From Fennellomyces sp. T-0311 (Eukaryota; Mucoromycota; Mucoromycetes; Mucorales; Lichtheimiaceae), in assembly GCA_025266875.1 (NCBI GenBank), contig JALLLT010000001.1, positions 1,178,001-1,242,000 of the forward strand: a stretch of 64,000 bases of DNA, read 5' to 3'. The position numbers were made by a program, and so were the translations under genes. Each line of letters opens with the position of its first letter. Positions within the stretch are counted from its first letter, which is position 1. The notes beneath the pieces were generated by a model. It made no database searches. It saw nothing but the letters and a program-made list of their open reading frames with translations, and was not told where the DNA came from. Shown in pieces: positions 12,331 to 25,700 of the stretch.

Positions 12331-15300
12331 TTACTTTAACCTCATCAACTCAAAAACCAACTCCGAGCCCAGCACAGGATCATCCATGGCACAGTAGATC
12401 GTGTCCATGGCATCAGGTTTCAGGCATCGTATATTTTTGCCAGGTATCACTTGAACAAGATCGCCCTACGAATGGTCAGTACGCTTGATTGCAGTTAGTT
12501 AGAATAGCTCCCCTTACCGTATCGATGTGTCGCACTTCAATAAATGTCGGATCAAACGCAGCAATGTATGGGAAACTCAATGCAAATGTTGTAGGTTGAC
12601 CTTCCCACCGGATCAACCAGTCCGGTCGGGCACGCCGGCCCTTCTTGTCAATGTAAAATGCCATTTCTATACAACGTTATAAGTCTCTGATATCCAGCAT
12701 GCGTCAATGCTTGCTTTACCATTATAGCACAAGAGAATGCTGCCGTTGGGATGGCGGAACATGGATATGGGCTTGATATTTTCGCGATGCAAAAGAACAT
12801 GATGGCTTTCATCGTTTGGATCCAGTACGCCTAATTTAACGATTAGCACGTGTACACGCTTTTATGCAAAATATGTAAACTTACTCTGCACCTCTGTCGA
12901 TTTGAGATCAACCATTTGGAAACCTTTGGGGCTACCGACGCAGATAATACTCTTAAAGTACTGAATCGAAAGCGCCTCGGCGGGGAGATAGAGTTCCTTA
13001 TAGATCTTCAACACCTCTTTAGAGCCCATCAATCGACCAAATTTGGACTTGGACTTTTTCTCGGTGCCCACGTGGGGTTCCAGCACACGGATGGTAGATG
13101 AAATGGCATTATTCCGTACATAGCAGACCAAGGTCTTCTCGGAAGGTGTGCCTTGGAAACTCGTGCCCACTTTGAAGAACGATACATGGCTACTGAGCTT
13201 CCGACCTTTCTTGGCAGGATCTTCAGCGAGTAGACTTTCGATAGAATAGGTATATAAAATCTTCTCGGCAAGCACCAGTATTAACCCGGATGATTCCAAC
13301 ACATCGATCTGGGATACTTTATCCGTCGATAATAGTCGAGTAACATGCTCGCTCTTGCTGTCTTTTCTAATATACACGCCTTGGTTGCTGCCTATTACCA
13401 CAGATTCACCTAGCGAGCACTCGGTAGGTTAGTAAGCAGTCCCTTGCATACAAAAGTATAGTTTACCATATGAGGCAGCACAAGTGACACGGTTGAACGA
13501 ATTGAAGAAGCGCGAGTTGATTGTGCGGATATCAAATACTTTTTGCTTTTCCATGAGTGTTTGCCGTTGTCCCTGAATCTTGTCGACCCATTGTCGTCGG
13601 TTATGAAGCGTGGTGGCATACAGTGTAATTGGATTAATGCCACGTCTGCCGAGGTAATTGAATGTAATGGGGTATCCTTTGTTGGAGGTGCCGGAATTGG
13701 GTGGAGGAGCAGCAGCAGCAGCAGCCACTGTAATGGCGTCGATATTGTTGAGAGATGAGATAGACCCAGAAAGACTTGGCCGCCCGTATGGCAAGATCGA
13801 GCTTCCTCGTCGCGCAGATTGATCTGGGAGTGATATAGATAGCAAAGCTAGAGGTATCGGCTACCATATCGGTGAGTCTCTGCACTTGTGACACCTGCAA
13901 GGTCCTCAATCACTACCTTTTTGTATATTTTGTAACGCTCGAGGCTGTTGACGAACTTTTGCTTGACTATTAATATGCAATGATCCAAGAGGAACACCTG
14001 GAGGTCGGCAGATTCGGACTGGTTGGCTCCCTTCCGCTTCAACGGACCCTTCATCATGATCTCGCGGTTTTCGGCATCCAGGTTCAAGTTCTATAAATTG
14101 ATGCCAATCAATCGGGTGCAATCTATATTTATAGCACACGTAAATGCTGAAAATAACTCTCAGCTTACCGTGAAGCGTTCATCCACGCCGAGAGGAGCCT
14201 TATACGAGAGCTTCTCAATAAGCAATCTGATGTTGAACTTGCTTTCGATTTTGCCCGTTTCGTGATTAACGTCGCTCAGGAATTCCGAGATCACACTCAT
14301 GGCCTTTGGTATATATTCGTGGTCTGGATGGTTCTGGGGCGTGCGTTTGAGGATTTCTCGCAGCAACAGATTGTATCGACCTAATCGCGTGGTGGGTTTG
14401 GTCAAATAACCATTCAACTCCAGCTTGCGCGACTGAGGCAGGCGTTCAGTCATCTAATAAAAATTATCGTTATTAAATTTACTTGATCTGGAACGTCTCT
14501 CAGATTCATTTACCTCGACAAACTCGGCAAACATTGGGTTCGTCGCCTTTTCCGTCTCGAAAACGTGGCGACTGATCATTTGATGCGAACCGTATTGAAC
14601 AAAAGGTCCGAACGACGCAACGTGTTGAAGCATAATGTCGCCCACTTGATCCACCACTGACGATATCTTTTGGCGCTCTTCCAAAGCCGCGGCCAACAGC
14701 ATATTCACCTCGCATACTTCTGAAATGTTCCAAAACACTTCCTCCACGAATTGCTCTCGACGCTCGGCTGGTATGTACTCGCCCTCAAGTAAAGGAGTAA
14801 TCCAGTGCTATCGAAATAGAGCATGTTAGCCTCTTTCTTTTTTTTTACGTAATCCGCTAGTGACGAACCTTTTGTATGTAGGTCAAGTCATCGACAAAGT
14901 CTCGTTCAGTGTATATCAGCTCAAAGATGTTCTCCTGACGCTTCAATTCGTCCTTGGAAAGTTTGCTGGAGATTTGCTTTGGCACGGTATTGATCCAAAG
15001 CCGATCCTCCTAATACAAAAGGTCATTAATGGGCCTCCTCGAATGGCAATATTGCCAACCAACCTTCTCTACCAATGAAGATTTGCTACTGGAACGATGC
15101 AATGTCTTTTGCTTGACCTGTTGCTACGCATCCAAAATGGTTAGCACCGGTTTACCCCTTTTATGTTTGCATGGAACCCACTTGTTCTAGACGCCGTGGA
15201 CAAAAGACACTGTAACAGAGGCTTTCGCGAGTACACGTAGGGGAATAACAGTCGGTAAGAATAGTAAATACACCATTCGGCAAATGGTCATCGTCGTTGG

Positions 15301-16626
15301 CTGCATTGTCCATAAAGTTGAATTCGGATTTTTCATCTTCCTCATCCTCTTCTTCGAGTTCGCCCGAAAAACGGTTTCTTCGCAGGTGCGTTGGGTGTCG
15401 AAACTGATACAGCTCGTTCGACGAATCACGAAGGCGGTGCTCGTAGTTGACGTCGTGAAAGAACTTTTGCGCATCCAAAGCGCGTCCAAGCAAGAGCGCA
15501 AGGTTTCTATCCTTGGTTCCAATGAACCAAGCCAGCTTGTCCTTCGAAGAAAGGAAGGAGTCAGTGTGCGCACGAGAGAGTATTGGAGCAGCACCGACTT
15601 ACCACTGCATCTTTTCCCTCGAATGCGTCCTTGTATTCGATGCTATCCTTGACCTTCTTTGTCACCACAACACGTTCTTGCAACATTTCAGCCACCTTGG
15701 ATAACAGAGCTGCATGGAGCCTCCGTGTCGATGACGAGACATGATGCTGGCCAAGAGCTTTTCTGGTCTCTTCGCTGGATTCTCGTTTCAAATTATCCTC
15801 GTCATGCGAAAACGAGAACGACTTTGCGCGCTCTCCCTTGGACCGTGCTGCCGTCTTCCTTGGAGTAATTGGCATATTGAGCATGCTTTCGGCCGATCGT
15901 CGCAACGGCGTCGAAAACGATGAAGATGACGACGACGGCTCCTCGAACGACCGTAATTGATAGCCTGCCAAAGTGCTTTTTTTAGGAACCATGATCACCC
16001 GTTCAACGGTGCAGTGCAAACTTACTGCTTCCACTACGCGACATGGCCGACAGCTTGGCACGCATAGGTGCGGTTGTTTTGGATAAACGCGACAGTAAAC
16101 TTGCTGCCCCTCGGCTCTTTGTCCGTTTCAGAAACAAGCTCGATGTCTCGCGATGATCATCTTGGTCGAGAACAATCTTTGGCTCTGCGCCGGTTTTGGA
16201 ACGAAACAAGGTATTGGATCGATGGGCCTTTTGTGGCCTTCGGCTGTCGGTCGTTCGCATGCTTGACAGCGAGAGCGTATCATCGGTGCCCAAAATTTCG
16301 GTTCGCAACGACACAATGGAGCCGACCTCGCTGCTGGCAAAACTTCGTATGCTCTTTGGAGAGTCAACAGGTGTCTTGAGCGGTGCGTAGTACGACGTCA
16401 TGGGCCATCCTGAGGTCGAGCTGTCGGCCGGTTCGGTCTCTTTCTCAGCTTCTTCTCGACACTTTTGATAGTATCGGTTGCGAATCGTTGCCGATGGTGT
16501 CAAAGTCACAGTTGGAAGCTTATTGCTTTTCGCAGAATCCTCGGTCGAGTTGTCGAGTGATGGCAATGGCAATAGTTCGGATTCAGGTTCGTTTTGGGCA
16601 TCGACGGTTCGAGTAACGGAATGCAT
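12331..16626 (-). CDS. RhoGEF of the ROM1/ROM2 type (DEP-DH-PH-CNH), paralogue 1
   Basis: Guanine nucleotide exchange factor for Rho1-type GTPases, expected to act at the plasma membrane in cell-wall integrity and polarity. The gene has many exons and encodes roughly 1,100-1,200 aa. In order: a Ser/Thr-rich N-terminus starting MHSVTRTVDAQNEPES; a DEP domain (LLSKVAEMLQERVVVTKKV onward); a Cys motif (CYSPTCTRESLCYSVFCPRR) shared by this GEF family; the DH domain (EEVFWNISEVCEVNMLLAAA, then TRLGRYNLLLREILKRTPQN); the PH domain (IMMKGPLKRKG to LHNRRQWVDKIQGQR); and a CNH domain (MVIGSNQGVYIRKDS to DPTFIEVRHIDT). The last exon ends DDPVLGSELVFELMRLK. A CAG-type run near 13714 encodes an alanine tract in a PH-domain loop. 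A paralogue lies at 22776-26781. Confidence 0.9.
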
Positions 16627-18249
16627 TGTGTTTATTCGATTGGCAAGGGCATAAAAAACGAAAGAGATGGGGAAACTCTATACACGAGTTTGAAGGGAGC
16701 AAGGGGAGAGAAAGAAAGAAAGAAAAACAAGAGGTTCTGGACGCACGACCAGAGCAGTAATAGGTTTGGCATTTGCGGGCACGTTGCCTGACCACCAAAA
16801 AAGCAACTTTGTAATCCTCCAGATTCTCAGTCGCACACTTGAACATAGGAGACGTCCCAAACAGCCATCCGATTGGGTGCTGCACCGCTCTCTCTCGCTC
16901 TCTCTTGGCGTCCTCGAGTGCGGTGGAGCAGTGTTAGCCCGTGATCATTAATTCCAATTCATCGTTTCGTGCAGCGAAATGTAGCACACAATTGTTAGTG
17001 ACAGCACCCACCCCCCAGAGACAAGATCAACGGCAACCACGCATATTTTTTGTGTCTCCGTTAAATGTGTTGATCAGCGCCGCCGAAAAAATGGCCATCG
17101 TTGCACGCAATTCTTCATTTCGCATACTTTTTGTGCTTTCTGCGTCTCCTGGCAACGCAATATCCCTCTACGGATAAATAGACACCGGAAACTTTTCAGC
17201 TGCAACGCCTGCCGACTGTACTGTTCGAATTTCGTGCCTTGGCTATGCTATCCTCTGGCTCACCCCCCACACGATGTGTCTGGCGAACACACCGTCGGTG
17301 CAAAGCAAAAGGAACAGGGTGCTCGTCCCGGTAAACATTGCGACATGTAAAGGTAATGTTGATAAAGCCCTTCTTTCGGAACTTGTTTGAGCATACCCGC
17401 TTTGTACCACCCAAGGGATTGCGGTGTGTATTTTGACAGTTTTCTCGAAAGCGTTATAAAGCGGGTGCAGGCGATTCTTTTTTTGGTTCTGGCATACGTA
17501 TGAAAGACCCAGCGCTATCTCGAATGTATTCATCTCATTCGAGCATCTGAAAGCGAGATTTGACATTAAAAAACAAAGCTTGGCTGATTTGAATAGCTAA
17601 TTATCTTCAGCCCCCTTTTATAAAGTGTATGTGATACGAGGAACGGGGACTTGTCAACTTGGGTTCATCCATATTACAATGAACTGGACAGGTGGCCAAC
17701 GGTTTGTGTTCACTTTGTCCCCAACAAATGCCCACTAACAATCCATGAAGCAACAGCAGCCTGGGGGTTTCGCAAAGAAGTGGAGACACTGGCGTAAAGC
17801 AGCATGTCAAACGATTGAAGCTTATGCGACTTGGTAACCATCTCCATGACTACTGAATGACATGAATTGATCTTGTGCAGAAATGGCGGCGGATCGTGTC
17901 CAAGCTGCCGCTATGGCGAATAATAGGCCAGCGATTGACGAGTTGCCAAAAACACGAGCACGTTGCACCAGAACAATGGCGCCAGGCGATTTCGCACTGA
18001 GCTGTAACGTTCGAAACTTTAAAGTGTTCCGGAAATGGATCACTGGACAGCAGCCATGATGCACTTAAATTAGGCGTGTAATTAGGAGTGGATTATATAT
18101 ATATATATATATATATTTGCAATTGATCCTCATTTATAAAAACATGCACTATTACATCGATAATATATAAGGACGCATGGTATATTTGTGGAAAATAACA
18201 TCACAGCTTCGTGTCCTGCCGAGCATTTGGTGTATCTGCCAACCCTTCA
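16627..18249. other. Intergenic upstream of RhoGEF paralogue 1
   Basis: About 1.6 kb between the RhoGEF start codon and the 3' end of the RING/TRAF gene. Pyrimidine- and purine-rich tracts (for example near 16700 and 16890) suit a long promoter or 5' UTR of the RhoGEF. Open frames near 17.2-18.1 kb have no recognisable motifs. Confidence 0.4.
18094..18116. repeat. (TA)n microsatellite
   Basis: An uninterrupted run of alternating T and A, about 23 bp, just beyond the 3' end of the RING/TRAF gene. It could also act as an AT-rich 3' processing region. Confidence 0.9.
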
Positions 18250-19682
18250 TTAGCCCCACGCCCTCTCTGCATCCAACCGTTCCTTACCTAGCCAACGCAT
18301 CCGACTGAGCGGCCCAGGCGTCGCCCCATTGCCATCTGTGGAAGCATTTATATTGCTGGACGAAGCGGTGTCCGAGCCACTTATGGACGCTGTCCCTCGT
18401 CTATCCATCATGAGATAATGCATCTGCATCCTCATGCCATGGCAGATAGCTCTGACACTTTGCAACTCCTCCTGCAATCGGAACGTTTCCGTCATGAGAG
18501 CCACGTTCTGCTTGAGTTCGAGTGACGCCAGATTGGATGAAACCGTTTCCAAATCATTCTTCAGTCGCTGTGTTTCAGTTAAAATCGACTCGGCGGGCGA
18601 TACTTCCTCCGGACATTCGTTAGCGAAATGGGAGGGGAAGAGCAGCGCCAGTTGATCAGAAAGCGTTTGGAACTGCTGCAGGATGTTGCTTTGCTGTCGC
18701 TTGAGCATGTCATTCTCTTTGCGGATGGACTGGATCTCATCGCGCAACGATTGTTCCTTTTGTTGTTGTTGCACAAGGTAGTACTTGATCCCTTCGTATG
18801 AACAGCTTTTGATGTGCTCTGATTCCAACTTTTCCCGCGCACCGCTCCACGTGCAGCCGAATTCCGAATGCTTGCATGCCACCGGATGCTTGGGACACGT
18901 CAGTAGGTGTGATGTATGTTCAGATCGAGATCGAGATGTTTCGCAATGTGGACACTGTATGATCTCAGCGGGACACAGTCGATGGTGATCCTTCGGCCCT
19001 CCATTTAGCGCATATGTACAGGTGACGCACGCACAACACTTACTTCGAGCTCCAACATTCGCATCTTCTTCTTACACATTTTGCATTCCGCCGGTCGATA
19101 CTTGCACGTGGATACATGAGTGCTCAGATCTTTCTTTAGTACAAGTGCTTTGCATTCATCCAGGTTGCACGCCGCAAACGTATATAGGCAATCGTTCTTG
19201 ACATGGCCTTCGATAAACTGTCGTTGTCCCACATGCTCGCACCCTTCTTCGGATCGTGGACAACGAACACTGAGTTCATTCACCATGTTGCTGACTATCT
19301 TTACTGCTGGTCGAATGTCAGAAAGCGTTATCGACGACCGGTCAATGGGACACACAGGCGATGCTTCATAAGCTTGATGAATACACGTTGCGCAGAAAGT
19401 ATGCCTAAGTTGTGCATTTTGGCTTTCCATGAGTTCTTTCTTTGTTCTCGTTCTCTTGCTTTCTCTGTTTAAAGCAATTTACCCGCATGGAAGTACTACT
19501 GGTTCTACAAAAGGTGCTTGACATATACAGCATATTAAATTGGCATTGATTGTCTCGACGAAATTCAGTGATCGCAGATCTACACTCTCGTCGTCGATGC
19601 TTGTCATTTGAGAAAGGGGAGCAACGACTCTCCGCACGCTCGCTTGGTCATGACTAAAGCATCGGGGTTCTGTGTAACCCAT
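18250..19682 (-). CDS. RING and TRAF-type zinc-finger protein with coiled coil
   Basis: Three exons (19483-19682, 19044-19404, 18250-18990) give 433 aa with matching phases. Residues of about 48-95 are a C3HC4 RING: CCICQAPFVEPVVLPCG joined by splicing to HTFCATCIHQAYEASPVCPID. Then come TRAF-type zinc fingers: VRCPRSEEGCEHVGQRQFIE, FAACNLDECKALVLKKDLST, YRPAECKMCKKKM, CPAEIIQCPHCETS and VACKHSEFGCTWSGAREKLE. A coiled coil of about 130 residues follows (QQQQKEQSLRDEIQSIRKEN onward), then a Ser/Asn-rich tail. The layout is that of TRAF-like E3 ubiquitin ligases, but a TRAF/MATH domain is absent at the C-terminus. Ubiquitin ligase activity is inferred from the RING; the substrate is unknown. 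The RING sequence spans an intron, which supports the exon model. Confidence 0.85.
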
Positions 19683-20380
19683 GTCTCTGCTCGGGCTTTA
19701 TGTCATGATCGCATATCATCGCTTTTGATCCCAACCCCTAGAGAATGAGTATGTGCATGACTGCACAGAGAGTATAGGATTGACTATTTGATGTTTTTTA
19801 CATTTGTATGCTTCCTTATGAAATTGGATTTCAAGTGCATAAAGTGGATCAATTGGTTTTACCAGTCGTGTTACCTTGGATTTAATTGTTTCCACCAATG
19901 TGCGCATCACACTCACCATGTTAACGCTCCCAGTCTGTTTGGCTTTACATACGCAAAATGGGTACCTGGTGACAATTACAAAAGACTCAGTGCAGTTGTA
20001 AACCCGTTCCCCAGGACAACGCTTGTTTCCCAGGTTACCAAATTCGGTATCTTTTTCCCAAAAAAACGACTTCATACGCAAATTGAGAAATGTAACCCCT
20101 GGCAGAGAAAAGCTTATTAGTCACACCGAAAAAGCACTCTTTTAATATATCAGTGACTTCGCGCTAACGGGCGCCGTGTGTAAAGATGACAGCCTCGAAT
20201 ATCAGCCTGACATTCCCTATCTGGTAGCTCCAGTTGTGTCAGTGAAGGGTTGCGTTTATGGACGACCGTCAGGTTTAAGAAATATATTTCGATGGATCGA
20301 GAAGCAAGTTCTGATCCATAAATAGCAGAAGCGCCGTTATATGTAACCGCTCACTTTATGTACAAAAGTCGCATAATATA

Positions 20381-20560
20381 TATTAGGGGAGTTCAATGAA
20401 CTGATTATTTTTTACACAGAAGATTATTATGTCTTCCAAAAGTTACACGACAATTTTAACATAAACTTTTTACAATTACTTTGTTATTGCGCTCACACGG
20501 AAAAAGATTTCTCTTATGTTTATGATTTCATGGACGCTCACTGAACTCCTCTATTATAGT
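20381..20560. mobile_element. Candidate MITE with short terminal inverted repeats
   Basis: A segment of about 180 bp begins with AGGGGAGTTCAATGAAC and ends with the near-reverse complement GCTCACTGAACTCCTCT. The two ends match at about 14 of 17 positions. Both ends are flanked by TA-rich sequence, as expected for Tc1/mariner-type insertion into TA. The interior is AT-rich and has no coding capacity. No second copy was found in this window, so the call rests on the ends only. Confidence 0.45.
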
Positions 20561-21031
20561 ACTAGTTAATAGTTAAACTCGTTTTCTTTGCCCTCTACAT
20601 TCAAAATTTTACATGGAGATGTAGATGTACTTCTTTGGCCATGTTAATGACGACAGGCTATTGTCACTTTGCTGCAGAAAAAAGCAGCTGGTAGACAAAG
20701 TTGCGTAGTCGATTACACTATGACAATGATCAAAGCAAACGGGTATTAACGTGTTTACATCCAAAGCTGCTGCACCATTATTTTTGTGCTCTTGTTGATT
20801 GGTTACTAGCTGGAGTATATTAGCGCTTTGGTTCCTGGTCTAATTTCTTGGATATCTCCATTAAGTCTTATTCCATTACCTCCCTCTTTTATGAATTCCC
20901 AATGACTGTACGTAATGACTTTTGTCAAAGTCGCGCATAAAGCAATAATGGAAGTACTGCTGAATGCGCTAGGTATGTTGCGCTTGCTTCATTTAACTCC
21001 ATCCTTATTGAACAGCTTGAAGAAATGATGA

Positions 21032-21364
21032 ATGAGCAACAGCACCGATGTTGGGCTACAAGCACCGCCCACCTACGAACACTCTGGTCCTTTGGCCTTC
21101 CTGATCGATACGTTTGGCACAATACTTGGGCTATTCAGCTTATATCTAAGTCCTATACTCTCTATATTGGTAAGTATTCTAATAATGAAAATTGTCTGTT
21201 TAAATATTTCAAAAATAATCGCATTGAAGTTTCTTAATCCAGCATCAGTGACACAACTTACGTTGATATGGTTACGTACAATCAACATTGGAAGTACTCA
21301 GTGGCACCATCAACGATTCCTCCTTTACATAGGGTCAAATGTGGCAGATGAGTTTAATACATAG
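21032..21364 (+). pseudogene. Possible truncated stomatin/SPFH-type gene fragment
   Basis: The frame opens with MSNSTDVGLQAPPTYEHSGP followed by LAFLIDTFGTILGLF. This resembles the N-terminal tail and membrane-entering segment I associate with fungal stomatin-like (SPFH) proteins. The resemblance stops after about 40 residues, where the expected Cys/Pro-rich segment and SPFH domain should begin; the rest (NISKIIALKFL and beyond) is hydrophobic and unlike the family. I read it as a gene-end fragment or relic. The alternative is a short unrelated membrane protein. The recognition is from memory and weak. Confidence 0.3.
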
Positions 21365-22551
21365 CTCTATAATCAGGACCTGTGACCTCATCCTATCTGT
21401 CATATCACTTACTTTTTTGGAAGGTCCTAGACTGAAAGTTTTTGTGACTACTTCATATCAATCTCAAAGCATATCGCACCAATAATCATATGATTAGAAC
21501 TGAGTGCAATGGTGTAATCTGATCTTTTTTTTTCCGTGAAGAAAATAACCGCTTACGCATTCCCCTTATGATGGAGTTAAGAAAATCTTATTATTAAAAA
21601 GTACGTGTAGGCCCTCGGCTTTTTTTAATACCGCTGATTATGAAAAAAGCGATGGGATTGACAAGTGAGTCAGGCGATATCCTCGATTGATAGATCAACA
21701 CCTTTTCCTTTGAGTTTAACTTGCATATCAATTTATTTGACTCACAAAAAACAGCAGTGATCTACGCACACTTTCATCACCACTAAACTCAAATACAGAC
21801 ATGGCAATAAGCATAGCATACTTTTGGATAAATGGCAACGGTAAACCCAAGAGAATGGAGTATGTTGGGTCACACAGCTCCCCTATTTTTTGATGATGCA
21901 TCATCCAACGATCATCGATCGGAGAACAAGATGTTTATACAAATATATCATTCGGATCACCAAGAATTCTGGCAAAAAATTAATTACAGGTACCCGGGTG
22001 TCTGGCTAAAGAACTTCAGTTGAATAGTTATATACAGATCAGGAAACCACTGGTCAAAAGAATTGGTGTAGCTTTTCTTTTTTGTTATCCGTTTATGAGT
22101 TCCAAGTTTTACTAACAAGAACATGAAGATCCCCACCTGCGAATGTTACACAGAGAGTGCATGGTGCCTGGATTTAGTCGCGACCCAAGGTTGGGAGAGG
22201 AAAAGAAAACGAGTTGCGTAACCGTCCCGTAGCTAAAAAAAGCGCAGACGATCATTTTTATGTCAACAATAGGATCGAGGCTTAGCATTAAGAAAAGGAG
22301 CCTGCAGAATGATCGAATGCAAGCCCGTTACGCATGAAAGGAAAGGGGGCGACTACTGCATTGGCTCTTTTACAAAAAAAAACCTTATTCTCGGAAAAAA
22401 GAAAAGGTTGCAAAAAAAAAAAGGTGTACTTTTTTTTTGCCAAGACGAATGAGTTGTGCACACGTATTCGAATCATTACAAGGCGGGACGCTGTATACTT
22501 GCTTTTAAATCACCATAGCAATGATAGATGCGTGTGGCTATGACAATAAAC

Positions 22552-22552
<1 letters not shown>

Positions 22553-22579
<27 letters not shown>
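22553..22579. repeat. (TA)n microsatellite
   Basis: An uninterrupted TA run of about 26 bp, roughly 200 bp upstream of the start of RhoGEF paralogue 2. Confidence 0.9.
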
Positions 22580-22582
<3 letters not shown>

Positions 22583-22775
22583 AAAAGAACGCAGGCTGCA
22601 AGCCAAGAAAGCATGTTAATCCAAGTCTTTTGATCATCGCGTGCGCCAACGCGTAAACTCCGGCTATTCTGCTGAACACTCTTCCCAGAAGTACTTTTCT
22701 TCTTTTCTCCAACTCTTTTTATTACTATTGTTAAACAAAAGCCCCCACACCACTCCTTCATGAATTGCGCTTGTC

Positions 22776-25700
22776 ATGTCCCAGCATCATCAAAGAACTG
22801 CTAGTGACTCCCCGAACAAGTCCCCTGCGCTGGAAGCGCTCTACAACGATTTAGATGCATTCATCCATGAGCTGTCAGGAGATGGTCAAGGATCATTTAC
22901 GCTGAACGGCGCGCGAGATGAGTCACCTACTGGCTTGAAAGAAATCGAGGTGAGTATCCTTGTTGCATGCATATATTTTATTCTGTTATCTTGACATGCC
23001 CCATTTTTTTATATGAAGGCTCGGGACCAAGAGCGTAATATAAGTCGAGACTCACTATGTCCCACAGAAGACGAGGAATCTTATACGGGCTATTCGCCGT
23101 TGCTCGAAAACTATGCCTATGCGAGACCTTTTGACGCTCAACAACGAAAATCAATCATCAAACCTGATGAACAAGAGCAAGGAGAATTGCCAGTCAACAA
23201 TTCTCTATCTCCACCCATGTCACCTTCCGTCTTGGGCATCGCTCAAACATCAAAACATCAGCATACTTCATCCATCGATACCGTGTTTATGCCTCGCACA
23301 AGCTCATTGAATAACCAGCACTCGACCCCCTCCTCCCCTACTTCGGGCCTAGGTCCAATGAGTATCCACGATGTTCTCATGTCGCCCACAAACCGAACAC
23401 CCGCAACGGCAGTTCAGGCGCCTCTGTTGTCTTTTCCAGATTACGCAATGTTGTCCCAGCTGGGCGAAAAGTTGGTGCTTGAAGTGCGGGAACTCAACAA
23501 GCACCGTCGGATATTCTGTTCAATTGAATATCCGTTAAGTTTTACCGGTCAAGAGGCGGTGGTAAGTTTGCGTGCAGCCCGGGAAAAAGTAAAGGGTTTA
23601 ACGAAATTAAACGTTTTCCTTCGTGTTAGCAACTCATCCAATCATTCCTGCCAGGCGCAATATCCGATACCAATGCATTGTTGGTGGCACGTGCTCTCAT
23701 ACGCTCTTCTCCCCCTCTCATTGGCCCCATCTCGTACTCGGAAAAGTCGCTCAAGCGAAACACGCTGTACGAGTCAGAGTATGAAGTGTATACCTTGCTG
23801 GAGGAGGATCCCCAGCTGCCTCAGGGCGTTTTTACGCCATTGACACGTTGTTACACCCAATCGTGTTTGCCCGGTCAGGGAGGCTGTTATGCGCCGCTGT
23901 GTCCGAATCGAGACTTGTTGCCGGATGATGAAGACGATGATGATCTCAGTAACGGAGAGGTCCAAGAGAAGAAGGTTAGTACTTCTTGATATTATCCATG
24001 GTCGGCTAACACGGCTACTCGTAGGCATTGAAGGGTACAAAGGTTAATCGAGAAGCTTCGTTGAAATCGGTGACATCTTCTCATGATACGGTAAGCAAAA
24101 GCCACTTGATGCCAAGCTTGAACTGATCAAGTTCCATAAAGACACTTTCGCGTGCCTGGTCGGCTACAATGTCTCGTGAAGTGCTACTGAACACATCCAA
24201 GCAAGAGATTGCTCGACAAGAAGCCATCCACGAGATTATCTACACGGAAGAAGATTACGTACGAGATTTGAATCTACTGGATGAGGTAAGATGAGACATT
24301 TGCAAGCAGACCACCAGAAATATAACACAACAAGCAATCAGCTTTTCGCGAAGCCGTTGCGAACGGCACAATGTTTGGATGCGGATATGCGAGACGAATT
24401 CTGCGACAATGTATTCAACAACTACAAAGACATCCTGACGATCCATCGCGAGCTGTGTCGCGACTTACGTGATCGACAAAGCGAAAGCACGGGAGGCTTT
24501 GTTGACCATGTAGGCGATGTATTTCTCAAACATTTGCCTGGATTCATGGATGCCTACAGCCAATACGGTCCTCATGTGATTCTGGCAGAATACGCAGTGA
24601 AAAAGGAATCAAGCGATAACATTCTTTTCCACAACTTTATTCGCGACACTGAAAAGAAAGCCGAGTGTCGCAAGTTACCGTTTCGTCACTTTTTGATTCT
24701 TCCGGTGACTCGATTGCAACGTTATCCATTGTTGATCGGAGCTATTCAGAAAAAGACGCCCGATGATCATCCCGATAAGGCATATTTGTCTTCATGCACA
24801 GACATTTTGCGTGAAGTGGCGACTTGCATGGATGAAGGTACCGAAGAAACCAAAATGGCATTGCGTATCCGTCAAGTCAACGATATGATTCGATACAAAC
24901 CGGGTGAGGAGGAATCGTATAATCAATTGCAACTGATGGATCCCGAACGACGATTGTTGCATGAAGGTCCATTGACTCGACGGTCCAATATGGGTGTGGA
25001 AACCATCGAGTTGCATGTCTTTTTGTTTGATCACTTACTGCTCATGACAAAACCAAGAAAGGCCGGAGGTGAAATCGAGTACCACATTTCCAAAAAGCCT
25101 ATTCCGTTGATGCTGCTGCAGGTTCAGGAAGCAACGGAAGGTTTTGCCGTCGGTATGCGCTCCATGACCTCGACCACGGCACCTACTTCGCCACATCAAC
25201 AAACAATCACATCACCAACAGGTTTTGGTGTGGGTGTGGGTGTCGTTGGCGGTGGCGGTGGCAATGTTTCCATGACATTGAATCATCTGGGACGACACGG
25301 TGGTGATTATCTTTTGTATGCGGAGAACGCCAATGTTCGATTGCAATGGAAGGAAAAGGTGGTGGAAGCCAAGGCGGCGCTGGAACAAGCGCATCCGGAA
25401 CACCAAGTGTTTGAGATAAGGTCGCTGAGCGATGCACACTTTGCAAGTCCTGGATCCCACCACGCGGCTTTGAACCACGGCAAGGTCACCTGCTCTATTC
25501 CGTTCGGTATGTTTCACTCTTACATAATATTAACGTTCCTGGGCTTTTCTGCACTTACTAAAGAACCTATTTCTATAAAGAGGGAGCCAATGGCATTCGA
25601 ATGATTGCTATTGGTACCAATTTGGGCGTCTACATGGGAGTGGAAGGCGATACAAGTAGCACGCGCCAGGTACTATCTTTGTCAGATGTTCAACAGATCG

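Larger units (their letters stand above)
19683..22775. other. Intergenic with element relics
   Basis: About 3.1 kb, AT-rich. It contains a small TIR element (20381-20560), a stomatin-like N-terminal fragment (21032-21180) and a (TA)n tract near 22553. The last few hundred bases are the upstream region of RhoGEF paralogue 2. Other open frames here show no recognisable motifs. Confidence 0.45.

Noticed and set aside
19788..20120. Overlapping frames of 110 (+) and 121 (-) codons
   Set aside because: Both strands are open, neither has a convincing motif; only a weak stomatin-like stretch is mentioned as a low-interest finding.
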